Below are positions 17,410 to 26,788 of a stretch of DNA of 64,000 nt, one piece after another. The translations under genes were made by a program, and so were the position numbers. The stretch covers positions 124,001 to 188,000 of the forward strand of contig JBBSDP010000001.1 in the NCBI GenBank assembly GCA_038240605.1, read 5' to 3'. The notes beneath the pieces were generated by a model. The model saw only the letters and a program-made list of their open reading frames with translations. It was not told the origin of the DNA and made no database searches. The stretch is from JBBSDP01 sp038240605. GTDB lineage: Bacteria; Planctomycetota; Phycisphaerae; Tepidisphaerales; Tepidisphaeraceae. Within the stretch, counting starts at the first letter, position 1, and every line of letters starts with the position of its first letter.

Positions 17410-17829
17410 TCATTTCGAAGGCTGTGAAGCGGCGCGATCCTCCTGCAATTTCTGAAGCGCCTCGAGGCCGGGGCGGAGCTGCTCCAGTTGTTGATGATTT
17501 CGCAGATCCTCGGCCGCCTGATTCCGCTCGGCCGTCTCCGTGCTGATTCGGACGTAGTGTAAATAGGCCGCTGAACCCATGATGCCTGCCAGAGACAGTG
17601 CCAGCGCGGCCATCGAAAGGCGTATCTGCCGGCGTTGCACGTCCGGGTCGGCTTCGGGGAAATAGAAATCCCAGGCCAACACTTCCAGAAACGTCATCGC
17701 TAACGCAATGGCGACCAGCAGAAGACTGTTGAGGCGAACGTCGAAGTAGCTGGCGCCGAACGCGCGGTAAACAAGTGCGACGACGACCACGTTCACCATG
17801 AACATCACGCTGCCAACTGATCGCGACAT
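17410..17829 (-). CDS. small membrane protein, three helices and a charged tail
   Basis: A 139-residue protein with hydrophobic segments at about residues 6-24, 32-52 and 68-86, then a Gln/Glu/Leu-rich tail that may form a coiled coil. No family recognised. It lies directly downstream of the phosphatase gene on the opposite strand, and upstream of the DNA methylase gene on the same strand with a 26-nt gap. Confidence 0.55.
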   Translation of the reverse strand: MSRSVGSVMFMVNVVVVALVYRAFGASYFDVRLNSLLLVAIALAMTFLEVLAWDFYFPEADPDVQRRQIRLSMAALALSLAGIMGSAAYLHYVRISTETAERNQAAEDLRNHQQLEQLRPGLEALQKLQEDRAASQPSK

Positions 17830-17855
17830 GGATGACTCCTCGCTGTGCGATGGGC

Positions 17856-18554
17856 CTACTTCCCGCCCTTCCGCATGATGAACAGATAGTGGAACCCGCG
17901 CAGAAAGAAATTTCCCTCCTCCGCCGCCTTACGATAGTTCCCCATCTCCAGCGTCTTATTGTGGCGGGTGACGGCGATGATATCGACCGGCTCGAAGCGC
18001 TTCGACATCCGGCTGAACAACTCGAAGCCGATGGGATGGAACCCCTCTCCTTTCACGAACGAATCGCTGACATAGAGGCCGACGTGCCCGCCGGGGCGGA
18101 GGACGCGGTGCATTTCCGCGATCACCTTTTCCATGGCCGGGTAATATTCGCCGCCGGCGACATCGAGCTTGCCGATGTCGCGCGGGTCGGGGCCGTAGTC
18201 GAGGTGAGTGGAATACGGCGGATCGATAAATACGAAATCCGCCTTGCCAGTCAGCTCCGGGGGCAGCTTGCGGGCGTCGACGCGGAAGATGTCCTTGCGC
18301 GTCGGATGCACATCGTACCCCAGCGCCCGGCGGCCCAGCTCCCGCGCCACATCGAGCGTCGTCCCGCTCCCGGCGCACGGATCGATGACCAGATCCTTCG
18401 GCTTGGTATAGCGCTCCAGCAGGTTCCAGATGATGTAGCTGGGCGTGGCGCCCTTGTAGAGCGGGTCGCCCTGCGTCGATTCTCCATAGTGCTGGGAAGG
18501 GTAATCCCAGAGCGTGGTGGGCTGGATGCGGAGCGGCGGCTTGCGGAATTTCAT
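17856..18554 (-). CDS. DNA methyltransferase, N4/N6 type
   Basis: A 232-residue enzyme with LVIDPCAGSGTTLDVA (AdoMet-binding, FxGxG position occupied by CAGSG) at about residues 54-69 and the catalytic FIDPPYSTHLDYG (DPPY) at about 107-119. The motif order looks permuted relative to gamma-type methylases, with YKGATPSYIIWNLLERY just before the binding loop, as in N6_N4_Mtase proteins. I take MKFRKPP as start; the frame further upstream is repeat-derived. No restriction gene is adjacent, so an orphan or RNA methylase is possible. Confidence 0.75.
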   Translation of the reverse strand: MKFRKPPLRIQPTTLWDYPSQHYGESTQGDPLYKGATPSYIIWNLLERYTKPKDLVIDPCAGSGTTLDVARELGRRALGYDVHPTRKDIFRVDARKLPPELTGKADFVFIDPPYSTHLDYGPDPRDIGKLDVAGGEYYPAMEKVIAEMHRVLRPGGHVGLYVSDSFVKGEGFHPIGFELFSRMSKRFEPVDIIAVTRHNKTLEMGNYRKAAEEGNFFLRGFHYLFIMRKGGK

Positions 18555-18933
18555 CGGACGAATCGTAAAGCAGTTGAACAGGCAAGTCGCCATGACGCCA
18601 AGAATCAGCAGCAATTCGGCTGACACACCGCGGAGACGTCGAGAGCGCGGTAAGGCAATACGATGGAGAATTGAAGATTGTCTTTCATCCGTCTTCTCTG
18701 CGTGCTCTGCGTTTCGAAGGCTAAGTCCGATTTCCCGGGTTTTCTTGGCGTCCTGGCGACTTCGCGGTTCAATCAGGCGGTTCGATCGGGCGTTTGCAAA
18801 GGCACCTTCCTCGCATAGGATGGCCTGCTTGCGAAAGCCCCGGCCCCGCCCCGGCAATCACCGCGGCGGGCCTTCGCATTGAAAGGTCGGCTCGTTGGCC
18901 GCCCTCACCGGAAGATATTCAGACGAGGATGTC
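18555..18933. other. intergenic gap with dispersed repeats
   Basis: No gene seen. Holds two pieces of the text-like repeat: 18692-18716 (tcttctctgcgtgctctgcg) and 18740-18777 (ttggcgtcctggcgacttcg then cggttcaatcagg), the latter recurring at 40984-41020. The last part (18800-18895) is G+C-rich and leads into the trigger factor gene; I could not fold it into a known RNA. Confidence 0.55.
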
Positions 18934-20304
18934 ATGGCGGAAAACGAAACGGCGGTTGCCTCTGAATCAGAGGAAAAGGAATTCCAGTACCCGGTGCGCA
19001 TCGAGGACGCGGGTCCCGCCGCCAAGAAGGTATTCGTCGAGATCCCCCGCGAGCGGATCAACCAGAAGCTCACCGAACAGTTCAAGGAGCTCCGCCAGCA
19101 GGCCGCCATTCCCGGCTTTCGGGTTGGCCACGCCCCGCAGAAGCTGATAGAGAAGCGATTCTCCAATGACGTCGGGGAACAGGTGCGCGGCGCGCTGATC
19201 AGCGAGAGCTACCAGCAGGCGCTGGAGAAGAACTCGCTCCAGGTGCTGGGCGAGCCCGAGTTCGAGAACCCCGACGCGATCAAGCTTCCGGACGATGGCC
19301 CGCTCAGCTACTCGTTCCAGGTCGAGGTGCAGCCGGACGTGAAGTTGCCGGACCTTTCCTCGCTCAAGATCAAGAAGCCGAAAATCGAAATCACTGAGGA
19401 GAACGTCGACCAGGCGATGACCAACCTGCGCAGCCAGCAGGGCGCGCTCGTCCCGGTGGAGGATCGCGGCGTCGAGGCCGGGGATTACCTCATCGCCGAC
19501 GTCCACGTAAAGGTGGACGGCAACGTCGTCAGTCATCAGCATGACGCCCAGGTGATCGCGCGGCCTGGCCGCGTGGCCGGCCTCCAGCTTGACGATCTGG
19601 CCGACAAGCTCGCGAGCGCCAAGCCCGGCGATACGCGGAGCGTGACCGTGACCGCGCCGGAGAATCACCGCAACGAGGCAATGCGGGCTAAGTCGGTCGA
19701 AGTCGAGTTTAAGGTGAAGGACATCAAGCGGATGGAGCTGGCGGAAGTAAGCGAGCAGTTCCTTTCCGACCTGGGCTTCGAGAATGAAGCCGGCCTGCGG
19801 GAAGCCCTTCGCGAGCAGATGAACGAGAAGATCGCCGACGACGTTCAAATGGCGATGCGCGAGCAGGTCAACAAGTACCTGCTGGAGAACGTCACGATCG
19901 ACCTGCCGGCGAAGCTCTCGGAAAAGCAGGCGGATCGTGTGGTGAGCCGTCGGGCGGTTGGCCTGATGATGCGCGGCACGCCCGCCGACCAGGTTGAAGC
20001 GAACGTCGAACGGCTGCGCGGCAGCGCCCAGGAAGAGGCCGCCCGCGATCTCAAGCTCTTCTTCATCCTCCAGAAGGTGGCCGCTGACCAGCAGGTAGAC
20101 GTTGACGAGGGTGAGCTGAACGGCCGCATCGCGATGATCGCCGCCCAGTCCGGACGGCGGCCTGAGAAGGTGAAGCAGGAGATGTCCAAGGACGGCACGC
20201 TCTCCAACCTCTACATCCAGATGCGCGAGCAGAAGGCGATCGACAAGCTGCTGGAGAAGGCCCAGATCGAGGAAGTGGAACTGGATTCGGAAAAAAAAGA
20301 GTAG
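18934..20304 (+). CDS. tig: trigger factor (ribosome-bound chaperone)
   Basis: A 456-residue protein. The N-terminal domain (about residues 10-130) carries the ribosome-docking signature GFRVGHAP near residue 68. The middle part (about 155-260) aligns in position with the FKBP prolyl isomerase domain but is diverged (GDYLIADVHVKVDG, HDAQVIARPGRV). The helical C-terminal arms follow (LGFENEAGLREALREQMNEK). ATG at 18934 has an AGGA-like site upstream. Binds nascent chains at the exit tunnel. HisRS gene follows after 145 nt. Confidence 0.92.
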   Translation: MAENETAVASESEEKEFQYPVRIEDAGPAAKKVFVEIPRERINQKLTEQFKELRQQAAIPGFRVGHAPQKLIEKRFSNDVGEQVRGALISESYQQALEKNSLQVLGEPEFENPDAIKLPDDGPLSYSFQVEVQPDVKLPDLSSLKIKKPKIEITEENVDQAMTNLRSQQGALVPVEDRGVEAGDYLIADVHVKVDGNVVSHQHDAQVIARPGRVAGLQLDDLADKLASAKPGDTRSVTVTAPENHRNEAMRAKSVEVEFKVKDIKRMELAEVSEQFLSDLGFENEAGLREALREQMNEKIADDVQMAMREQVNKYLLENVTIDLPAKLSEKQADRVVSRRAVGLMMRGTPADQVEANVERLRGSAQEEAARDLKLFFILQKVAADQQVDVDEGELNGRIAMIAAQSGRRPEKVKQEMSKDGTLSNLYIQMREQKAIDKLLEKAQIEEVELDSEKKE

Positions 20305-20449
20305 CAGTCTTCGTCGCGTCGCCACACGCGGTTGCCAGTCGTCTGTTGCCGGTCGCCCGGAACAAATGGGGGGCGTGATGGGCGCGCGTCCGTTCGTGTG
20401 CGGCGACCCCTGATCAAAGCGATCAACAGTCACTCGGCAACGGGCACCT

Positions 20450-21718
20450 ATGTCCAAGATCTCCGCACCACGCGGCACCGCCGATACCCTTCCGGGTGAA
20501 AGCTGGAAGTGGCAGGCGGTCGAAGCGATCGCCCGTGCCGTGGCGACGCTCTACCACTTCGCGGAGATCCGCACGCCAATCTTTGAACACACCGAGTTGT
20601 TTCATCGCGGCGTCGGCGAGACCAGCGACATAGTCAGCAAGGAAACCTTCACGTTCAACGATCGCGGCAACGAATCGATGACCCTTCGCCCGGAGGGAAC
20701 GGCCGGTGTCGTTCGCGCCGTCGTCGAGGCGAACCTCGTCGCCCAGGAAGGGGCGCGGCTTAAGGTCTTCTACGTCGGTCCGAACTTCCGCTACGAGCGG
20801 CCGCAAAAGGGCCGGCTGCGCATCCACCACCAGTTCGGCGTCGAGGCCTTTGGCATCGCCGAGCCGGAACAGGACGTTGAGTGCATCCTCCTTCAGATGG
20901 ACTTTTACCGCCGGTGCGGCGTGCGGGACCTGGCGCTTCAGATCAACAGTCTTGGCGACCGGGAGAGCAAGGCCCGCTATCGAGATGCGCTCGTCGCCTA
21001 CCTGACGCCCCGACAGTCGCAACTCGGCGAAGATTCGCAGCGACGGCTCAGCGCCAACCCGCTGCGCATCCTCGACAGCAAAGACCCGCGCGACCAGGCA
21101 GCGTGCGAGGGCGCGCCGCCGGCGAGCGAATCGTTGTCTGACAAGAGCCGTGCGCACTTCGTGCGAGTGCAGGAACTTCTACAGGCGGCCAGAGCCCCCT
21201 TTCGCGTGAACACAAACCTCGTCCGCGGCTTCGATTACTACACCGAGACGCTCTGGGAAGTGACCGCGAGCGGGCTGGGCGCTCAGAACGCGATCGGCGG
21301 CGGCGGCCGTTACGACCAACTCGTCGAGCAGCTCGGTGGCAAACCCACGCCGGGCGTCGGCTTTGGCAGTGGCATCGAGCGATTGCTGATCGCGCTGGAG
21401 AGCCAGGGCGTGCAGCTCCCGCGCCATCAGCCGAAGCTGACCTGGCTCGTCGCCCACGGCGACGCCGCCCGATCCGCGAACTGGCAACTGATGGGCGAGC
21501 TGCGCAACGCCGGCATCGCCGCGGACATGGATCCTTCGGGCCGTTCGGTCAAAGCACAGTTCAAGATCGCCGACCGCGAGGGGGCGGCGTTCTGCATCGT
21601 CGTCGGCGATGATGAGATGCTGGCGGGCAACGTGCTGGTCAAAGATCTCACGAGCGGCGAGCAGACGACGATTCCCCGCAGTGGCGTCGTGGAACATCTC
21701 CGTGCGAAGATGACGTAA
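20450..21718 (+). CDS. hisS: histidyl-tRNA synthetase
   Basis: A 422-residue class II synthetase. Motif 1 region follows APRGTADTLPGE, motif 2 is LRPEGTAGVVRA (about residues 79-90), the HisA-type signature is LVRGFDYYTETLWEV (about 252) and motif 3 is GFGSGIERLL (about 304). The anticodon-binding domain is at the C-terminus. It charges tRNA-His, whose gene is elsewhere in this window (48935-49008). Confidence 0.95.
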   Translation: MSKISAPRGTADTLPGESWKWQAVEAIARAVATLYHFAEIRTPIFEHTELFHRGVGETSDIVSKETFTFNDRGNESMTLRPEGTAGVVRAVVEANLVAQEGARLKVFYVGPNFRYERPQKGRLRIHHQFGVEAFGIAEPEQDVECILLQMDFYRRCGVRDLALQINSLGDRESKARYRDALVAYLTPRQSQLGEDSQRRLSANPLRILDSKDPRDQAACEGAPPASESLSDKSRAHFVRVQELLQAARAPFRVNTNLVRGFDYYTETLWEVTASGLGAQNAIGGGGRYDQLVEQLGGKPTPGVGFGSGIERLLIALESQGVQLPRHQPKLTWLVAHGDAARSANWQLMGELRNAGIAADMDPSGRSVKAQFKIADREGAAFCIVVGDDEMLAGNVLVKDLTSGEQTTIPRSGVVEHLRAKMT

Positions 21719-21735
21719 CGTGCGGCGCGCCACGG

Positions 21736-22518
21736 ATGACGCGCCATCCAGGGTTCAGGGAAGCCGTGTCAATTTCCTCCGATAGACCGCAAATCGATTA
21801 CGCGGCGGCGACAAAGTCGCACCGCCAACGCTGGATTCGCAGGAGCATCGAAGCGGGCCTGTTGATTGCGCTGCTGGCGACATCGCCCGGGTGGTGGCCA
21901 CGCGTCAAGAGCCGAGCGGAACTGCTGCTGTTGCAACGCCGTTGCATGAACTACTCCGCGCCGCCGGATCGTGTGGTGTTTGATACAGAACCTGCCGGTT
22001 TGCAATTGCCGCCCGGCTATCAAGTGGTTGCCGCATTGCCAAAAGGGAAAAGCAGGCTGTTGTTCGATGCACCCGATGCCACTCGGCTGATAAGTGTTGA
22101 ACCGTGGCAGACGATTGTCTTTATGCACTCGCGTTCGGAGCATTCGGCAAATCAGCGACTGGTGGTCGTGACAGCGTCGCCAATATTTCAAGACGAACCC
22201 GACCCCGCGGCGATGAGAATAGATGCCGACCTGTATCAGCCGGCTACGATCACACATGGTCTGATCACGCCGGTCGCTCAGCTTAGCCAAACCTACCGCA
22301 GGGTTGGTCGCGTCAAACGTGTCTTTGCAGGTCAGCCGGACCCGTCGGATTCATCTCACTTCACGTTCGTCGTCGAGACGCTCGACAAGACGCTCCACTA
22401 TGACGGATGGTTGATCAACGACACCGTGAAGCTCGAGCCGCGGGAAGGCTATCCCCCGCCGCCTGACGCCGCATCCACTACATTGCCGGCTCCATCGTCG
22501 CCGGGGAAATCTCAGTAA
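21736..22518 (+). CDS. unknown protein with one N-terminal membrane segment
   Basis: A 260-residue protein 17 nt after HisRS, so possibly co-transcribed. A single hydrophobic segment lies at about residues 37-52 (AGLLIALLATSPGWW) after a basic stretch (RQRWIRRS), so the rest is probably outside the cytoplasm. The C-terminus is Pro-rich and low complexity. It overlaps the convergent MFS gene by 41 nt. No family recognised. Confidence 0.6.
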   Translation: MTRHPGFREAVSISSDRPQIDYAAATKSHRQRWIRRSIEAGLLIALLATSPGWWPRVKSRAELLLLQRRCMNYSAPPDRVVFDTEPAGLQLPPGYQVVAALPKGKSRLLFDAPDATRLISVEPWQTIVFMHSRSEHSANQRLVVVTASPIFQDEPDPAAMRIDADLYQPATITHGLITPVAQLSQTYRRVGRVKRVFAGQPDPSDSSHFTFVVETLDKTLHYDGWLINDTVKLEPREGYPPPPDAASTTLPAPSSPGKSQ

Positions 22519-23755
22519 TCGGTTCAATGGCGTTCGGGTCCGGCTCGCCGAGGCGGGCGATCACCGGGACGGAAAACGCCGCGACGGCGATCCCAATACC
22601 GAGCGTGATGTAAGGCGCGAGATATGCCGCCGGATGATCGCCGCGCGAGCCGAAGGAGTCGGTCCACAGTCCCATCAGCCAGGGGCCGGTGTAGGCGAAC
22701 GTGCCGGCGAGCGTAAGGAACAGCCCGACCACGCGCCCGCGTACGACCGGCGATACCCGTTCCAACATCGCCGCGTCGCTGATCGCGTAGCTGCCTAGCT
22801 GAAGGGTTTGAAAGACGCAGAGCGCGGCCAGCGTCCACGCGGCCGGGGCGAGTGGGACCAGCGCGATGGAGATCGCCGAGAGGATCAGCACCGTCGTGAG
22901 CGCGGGCAGGCGTCGTGCGCCGCCGGTCAGCCAGACCGCCAGCGGGTTGCCGATCACGCCGAGCAACGTCATGGCGCCAAGCACAAATCCCGCCTGGGCG
23001 GACGTGCGGTGTTGCGCTTTGAGCAGATAGACGCTCGACAGCGACAACGCGGCGATGCCGACGAAGTCGCGCAGTCCAAGCACGATCGCGATGATGATCA
23101 CGCGCCGGCGCAAGACCGTGCCCAGCCGAGCCGAGGATTTGCGACGACGGTGAGGTGTGCTCGTCTCCCGGGCGGTCAGGAAGAACAGCAAGGCACCGAC
23201 GATTCCCGCAAACCCCAGCTCAATAAATGGACGTTGCCAGTCGGCGATCCAGCCCCAATGCCAGGTCGCCGACTGTGCCCGCCAGCCCGCGTACTGCGGA
23301 CCGGCGTAGAAGCCGATGCCCGCACCGATGCCCAGCAGGCCGATCGCCATGCCGGGGGACCCTGGAAAATGCTCGGGAATCAAAGCGTTGGCCGCTGGAT
23401 GGAAGAGCGTCCCACACAAGCCTCCCAGCACCACAAGCACTACCAGCAGCTCATATCGCCGTGAAAGGCCGATCCCGATCACCACCAGGGCATTGGTCAA
23501 CAGGCCAATTGCCAGCAGGTTACGGCGGTTCATCCGATCCGCGAGAACGCCGGCAACGTAGCTGAATAGGCAATAGGCGACGCCGTAGATCGTTACTAAG
23601 AGTGCCACCGCGCGGATGCCGGGCAATTTCAGGTCCGCGGCGACGAGCAGGTAAAGCGGCACAAGCATGGTGGCGTAAGCGTGGGAAAACGCGTGCAGGG
23701 CAATGCCTCCGCCAAGGGTCACTGGGCCACGAAGTGAAACTGGCTGTTCCGACAT
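22478..23755 (-). CDS. MFS transporter
   Basis: A 425-residue permease with about 12 membrane helices. Motif A-like loop is GVLADRMNRRNLLAIG after helix 2, and GLLGIGAGIGFYAGPQYAGW lies in helix 5. The substrate is unknown; fosmidomycin-resistance-type MFS proteins have a similar start. A TATAAT box at 23767-23772 lies 11 nt before the ATG. The 3' end overlaps the neighbouring convergent gene by 41 nt. Confidence 0.8.
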   Translation of the reverse strand: MSEQPVSLRGPVTLGGGIALHAFSHAYATMLVPLYLLVAADLKLPGIRAVALLVTIYGVAYCLFSYVAGVLADRMNRRNLLAIGLLTNALVVIGIGLSRRYELLVVLVVLGGLCGTLFHPAANALIPEHFPGSPGMAIGLLGIGAGIGFYAGPQYAGWRAQSATWHWGWIADWQRPFIELGFAGIVGALLFFLTARETSTPHRRRKSSARLGTVLRRRVIIIAIVLGLRDFVGIAALSLSSVYLLKAQHRTSAQAGFVLGAMTLLGVIGNPLAVWLTGGARRLPALTTVLILSAISIALVPLAPAAWTLAALCVFQTLQLGSYAISDAAMLERVSPVVRGRVVGLFLTLAGTFAYTGPWLMGLWTDSFGSRGDHPAAYLAPYITLGIGIAVAAFSVPVIARLGEPDPNAIEPITEISPATMEPAM

Positions 23756-23766
23756 AAGTCGGGGGC

Positions 23767-23772
23767 ATTATA
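23767..23772 (-). promoter_or_regulatory. -10 box TATAAT of the MFS gene
   Basis: Perfect TATAAT on the minus strand, 11 nt upstream of the start codon; the leader would be about 5 nt. No convincing -35 element at 17 nt. Confidence 0.45.
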
Positions 23773-23893
23773 GGGACCGACCTCCCAGCCGCCGCAAAGC
23801 GACTTGCGGTTCAGCGGGATCGCGACATTGCTCTGTCGATGCGGCCATGGGGTGGTAAGATTGCGAACGGCTGTTTCGCTCTGGGAGTGAATC

Positions 23894-24886
23894 ATGCGGT
23901 ATCGATTCCATCTTCCGCTGCGCGTGTCAGCGGCGATCGGCCGGGGCACGCGATCGGCGACGCCGTGGGTGGCGCGGACGGCGCTTAGCATCGCGATCTG
24001 CTGGGCAGCCGGCGGCCCGCGTAACGCCGCGTTCGCCGCTCCGGTGACCAAAGCCTGGTTTGATGCCCGAGGTGTTTGCATTTTCCCCCTCTCACCCGGC
24101 GCGCTTCCGACCTCCCGGGAAGAACTGAATGATTCGCTGGTCGATGCCTGGCGCGACGCGCTCACGCTTCCCGATCCAACCAGGGTCGTGCTCATCCAGG
24201 GAGGCCGTTACCCGGCGGTCGACACGCTCCGCATCGATCTCTCCGATGCCAAGCTCCCATCGAATACCAATAAGGAAAAAGTGCGTCCCGATGGAAAGCC
24301 GCGCGGCCGGCTGGGCGTAGCCCGCTTCGAGTTGGTCGGCCAGCCCCTGCTGTGCGATGACGCGAAGCTGAACGTCAGCCTTTCGGCGGACCGGGTGCGC
24401 CTCGACCTGGAACACGATAAGACCGGCCGGCCCATTCTCCTCCTGGCCGACGCCCAGGCCGGCACGCTGAAGTTCGACGCCACGCCGCACGATCTGGAAC
24501 GAGTCGTCCTGTCGTCGGCGCGCATTGCCGCCGCCCCGTACGGCGTGAGCATCGTGAGCACGAACTTAAAGATCAACGCAAAGACCACTCACTCAGTGAC
24601 GGCGGTGCTGCACGTTGCGACGCGCGTCGGCTTCATTCCCGCCGGCATGACCTTCAAGGCCCACGTCGACATCGACGATGCGATGAACGCGAAGCTCACC
24701 GACCTGAAAATCGACGGCGACGACATCCTGGGCCCGCTGATCGTGGGCCTGCTTCGCCCGGGCCTGGCCAAGTTCGAAGGCAAGACCCGTCCCCTCATCA
24801 GCTTCCCCTCGCGCGACATGCACCTGCACGACGTTCAGATCACCGTCGACGACAAGGTCCACCTCAACGCGGCTTTCGGAAACTAA
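23894..24886 (+). CDS. exported protein of unknown function
   Basis: A 330-residue protein with a long N-terminal signal region (basic start, hydrophobic core near residues 29-46, cleavage near AAFAAPVT). The mature part is rich in Asp and short beta-like stretches, for example RVRLDLEHDKTGRPILLLAD and NLKINAKTTHSVTAV. It may be a periplasmic or cell-surface beta protein. No family recognised. Confidence 0.6.
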   Translation: MRYRFHLPLRVSAAIGRGTRSATPWVARTALSIAICWAAGGPRNAAFAAPVTKAWFDARGVCIFPLSPGALPTSREELNDSLVDAWRDALTLPDPTRVVLIQGGRYPAVDTLRIDLSDAKLPSNTNKEKVRPDGKPRGRLGVARFELVGQPLLCDDAKLNVSLSADRVRLDLEHDKTGRPILLLADAQAGTLKFDATPHDLERVVLSSARIAAAPYGVSIVSTNLKINAKTTHSVTAVLHVATRVGFIPAGMTFKAHVDIDDAMNAKLTDLKIDGDDILGPLIVGLLRPGLAKFEGKTRPLISFPSRDMHLHDVQITVDDKVHLNAAFGN

Positions 24887-24912
24887 TCCTGGTCGCTCGA
24901 AGAATTGAATGA

Positions 24913-25056
24913 CCACCGAGGCCACTGGGATCGCAGAGATCAGTGAGAAGAGCAAAGCAAATTAGAGCAACGCCAGAGCAGGGCATGGATGAAGCATACA
25001 ACTCACCGCTCGGTGATCTCCGCGCTCTCTGTGGCATCTGTGATCATCTCCCTCTT
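24913..25056. repeat. dispersed intergenic repeat pair, copies E and F
   Basis: 24913-24950 (ccaccgaggccactgggatc then gcagagatcagtg) and 25012-25056 (ggtgatctccgcgctctctg then tggcatctgtgatc) are opposite-facing pieces of the family seen at 11453-11662. They fill the gap after the exported protein gene. Confidence 0.45.
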
Positions 25057-25061
25057 TTGAA

Positions 25062-25634
25062 TCAGACTATGCCCAGGCGATCGATGATCGGCTTTCGTCG
25101 GACCTCGTATCGCAGATCGTCAAGGACCGGCAGAGCGTCGCCGAGGGCGACCGGATGGTCGAGCGGGACCCAACTCTTGCAGCCGGCGTAAGCGGGCGTG
25201 TTGTCGATCGCCAGCGGCGCGTGAAGCCGGTAGGCACGCACCAGCAGCAGGTAGAGCGGGTTTCCCGGCTTGTAATTGAAGCGCATGTCGATCAACGGCT
25301 TGGCCCAGACGTGCTCGTCTTCGAGCAGGTCCATCTGGCTGCGCGATGCGAGCCGCACGATGTCGGTGACGACGCCGGCCGCAGTTAGCGTGACCTGTCC
25401 CGGCTCCTCGGCGCGCGCTTCGAATCCGCCGTGGGCTTCGGGCTTGAGCATCTCGAGCTTCTGGTGCACGTAGGTGGGGAAGAGCAGAAACTCGCGGTGC
25501 TCCACCTCAAACTCGCCGGCAGATTCATAGATGCCCCCCTTGCGAAGCAGGATGATTTGCCGGCCGGACTCGAGGGCGCGGCAGACGGTGTCCCATTCTT
25601 TGAGGGCGACTTGAAGTGAGCTGGGCCAGGCCAT
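25062..25634 (-). CDS. DUF1802 family protein
   Basis: A 190-residue soluble protein with the DUF1802 pattern: ALKEWDTVCRALESGRQIILLRKGGI at the start and FLLFPTYVHQ at about residues 49-58. The C-terminal half contains WVPL and two DxLxP-like stretches. The biochemical role of the family is unknown. A TATACT box 5 nt before the ATG suggests leaderless transcription. Confidence 0.75.
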   Translation of the reverse strand: MAWPSSLQVALKEWDTVCRALESGRQIILLRKGGIYESAGEFEVEHREFLLFPTYVHQKLEMLKPEAHGGFEARAEEPGQVTLTAAGVVTDIVRLASRSQMDLLEDEHVWAKPLIDMRFNYKPGNPLYLLLVRAYRLHAPLAIDNTPAYAGCKSWVPLDHPVALGDALPVLDDLRYEVRRKPIIDRLGIV

Positions 25635-25639
25635 GCTGA

Positions 25640-25645
25640 AGTATA
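25640..25645 (-). promoter_or_regulatory. -10 box TATACT of the DUF1802 gene
   Basis: TATACT on the minus strand is separated from the ATG by 5 nt, so transcription would begin at or next to the start codon. Confidence 0.45.
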
Positions 25646-25662
25646 GCCGCTGAAGGCGCGCG

Positions 25663-26709
25663 TCAGGTCGTGGGGGCCGCGGGTGCTGGCGTAGTATCCT
25701 GTTCCGGTGACGCCCGCTCTTCTTTCAGGATCGTCCAGAGCGTTTCCAGCAATCGCTCGACGCCCAGCCGGCTCACGCCGGAAATCGCGTGAATCTCTTT
25801 GTCGGAGAGCTCGCGGCGCAAACGATTGAAGGCTTCGTCGCCATCCGTTGCGAGGTCGATCTTGTTGGCCGCGATGATCTCGCGCTTGGATGCGAGCTTC
25901 GGACTGAACGACTCCAGCTCGCCGCGAATGGTGCGGTAGTTCTCGACGGGGTCGGAGCCGTCCATCGGGAACAGGTCGATCAGGTGGACGATGACTTTGG
26001 TGCGCTCCACATGGCGGAGGAACGCGTGGCCCAGTCCCGCGCCATGCTGGGCACCCTCGATGAGGCCGGGAATGTCGGCGAAGACCATGCGGCGGTCGCC
26101 GATCAATTCCACGATGCCGAGCTGCGGATCGAGCGTCGTGAACGGATAGTCAGCGACCTTCGGACGGGCCGCGGAAACCGCGCGGAGGAGCGTGCTCTTG
26201 CCGGCGTTGGGCATGCCGACGAGGCCCACGTCGGCGATCAGCTTCAGCTCAAGTCGAAGGTGGCGCTCTTGTCCTTCGGTGCCCGGCTCGGCGTAGCGCG
26301 GCGTCTGGTTGGTCGAGGACTTGAAGTGCCAGTTCCCCCGGCCTCCCCTACCACCGCGAGCGATCACCACGCGCTTCTCGGGCGCGTCCAGGTCGGCGAT
26401 GAGGATGCCGTGATTGGCGTCGTAGACCAGCGTGCCGGGCGGAACCTGGATGACCAGATCCTCCCCGTTATGGCCGGCCATCTTCTTGCCCATGCCCGCT
26501 TCGCCCCGCGGGGCCCGCCAGTGGTGGCGGCCGGAAAAATCGAGCAGGGTGTCTTTGCTGGAGTCGGCGACCAGCACGACGCTGCCGCCGTTGCCCCCGT
26601 CGCCCCCCTCCGGGCCACCCTTGGGAATGTACTTCTCGCGACGGAATGAGACGCATCCCGCGCCACCGTCACCCGCTTGAACATGGATGACTGCTTCGTC
26701 GACAAACAT
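25663..26709 (-). CDS. obgE: Obg GTPase
   Basis: A 348-residue ribosome-assembly GTPase. Residues 1-158 are the glycine-rich Obg domain (VQAGDGGAGCVSFRREKYIPK, GGDGGNGGSV). The G domain has G1 GMPNAGKSTLL, G2 DYPFTTLDP, G3 DIPGLIEGA, G4 AANKIDLA and G5 ISGVSRLG. It lacks the long C-terminal OCT domain of some members and ends in a short Pro/Ala tail. It follows rpmA (L27) on the same strand, a widely conserved arrangement, but a repeat-filled gap of 79 nt separates them. Confidence 0.95.
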   Translation of the reverse strand: MFVDEAVIHVQAGDGGAGCVSFRREKYIPKGGPEGGDGGNGGSVVLVADSSKDTLLDFSGRHHWRAPRGEAGMGKKMAGHNGEDLVIQVPPGTLVYDANHGILIADLDAPEKRVVIARGGRGGRGNWHFKSSTNQTPRYAEPGTEGQERHLRLELKLIADVGLVGMPNAGKSTLLRAVSAARPKVADYPFTTLDPQLGIVELIGDRRMVFADIPGLIEGAQHGAGLGHAFLRHVERTKVIVHLIDLFPMDGSDPVENYRTIRGELESFSPKLASKREIIAANKIDLATDGDEAFNRLRRELSDKEIHAISGVSRLGVERLLETLWTILKEERASPEQDTTPAPAAPTT

Positions 26710-26718
26710 GGTGGGGAG

Positions 26719-26787
26719 AGTCAGTTGTCAGTTGTCCGTTGTCAGTTTTGTATTCAACGACTGACAACGGACCACTGACGACGGACA
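26719..26787. repeat. GTCAGTTGTCCGTT repeat with inverted partner
   Basis: 26719-26748 reads agtcagttgtcagttgtccg then ttgtcagtt; 26761-26787 carries the reverse complement (ctgacaacggaccactgacg). Related to the tandem 14-mer at 1542-1573. It sits between rpmA and obgE and could form a long hairpin in their transcript. Confidence 0.75.
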
Positions 26788-26788
26788 C

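Noticed and set aside
18800..18895. Small structured RNA (SRP or similar) before trigger factor
   Set aside because: No recognisable conserved core; GC-rich foldbacks alone are not enough.
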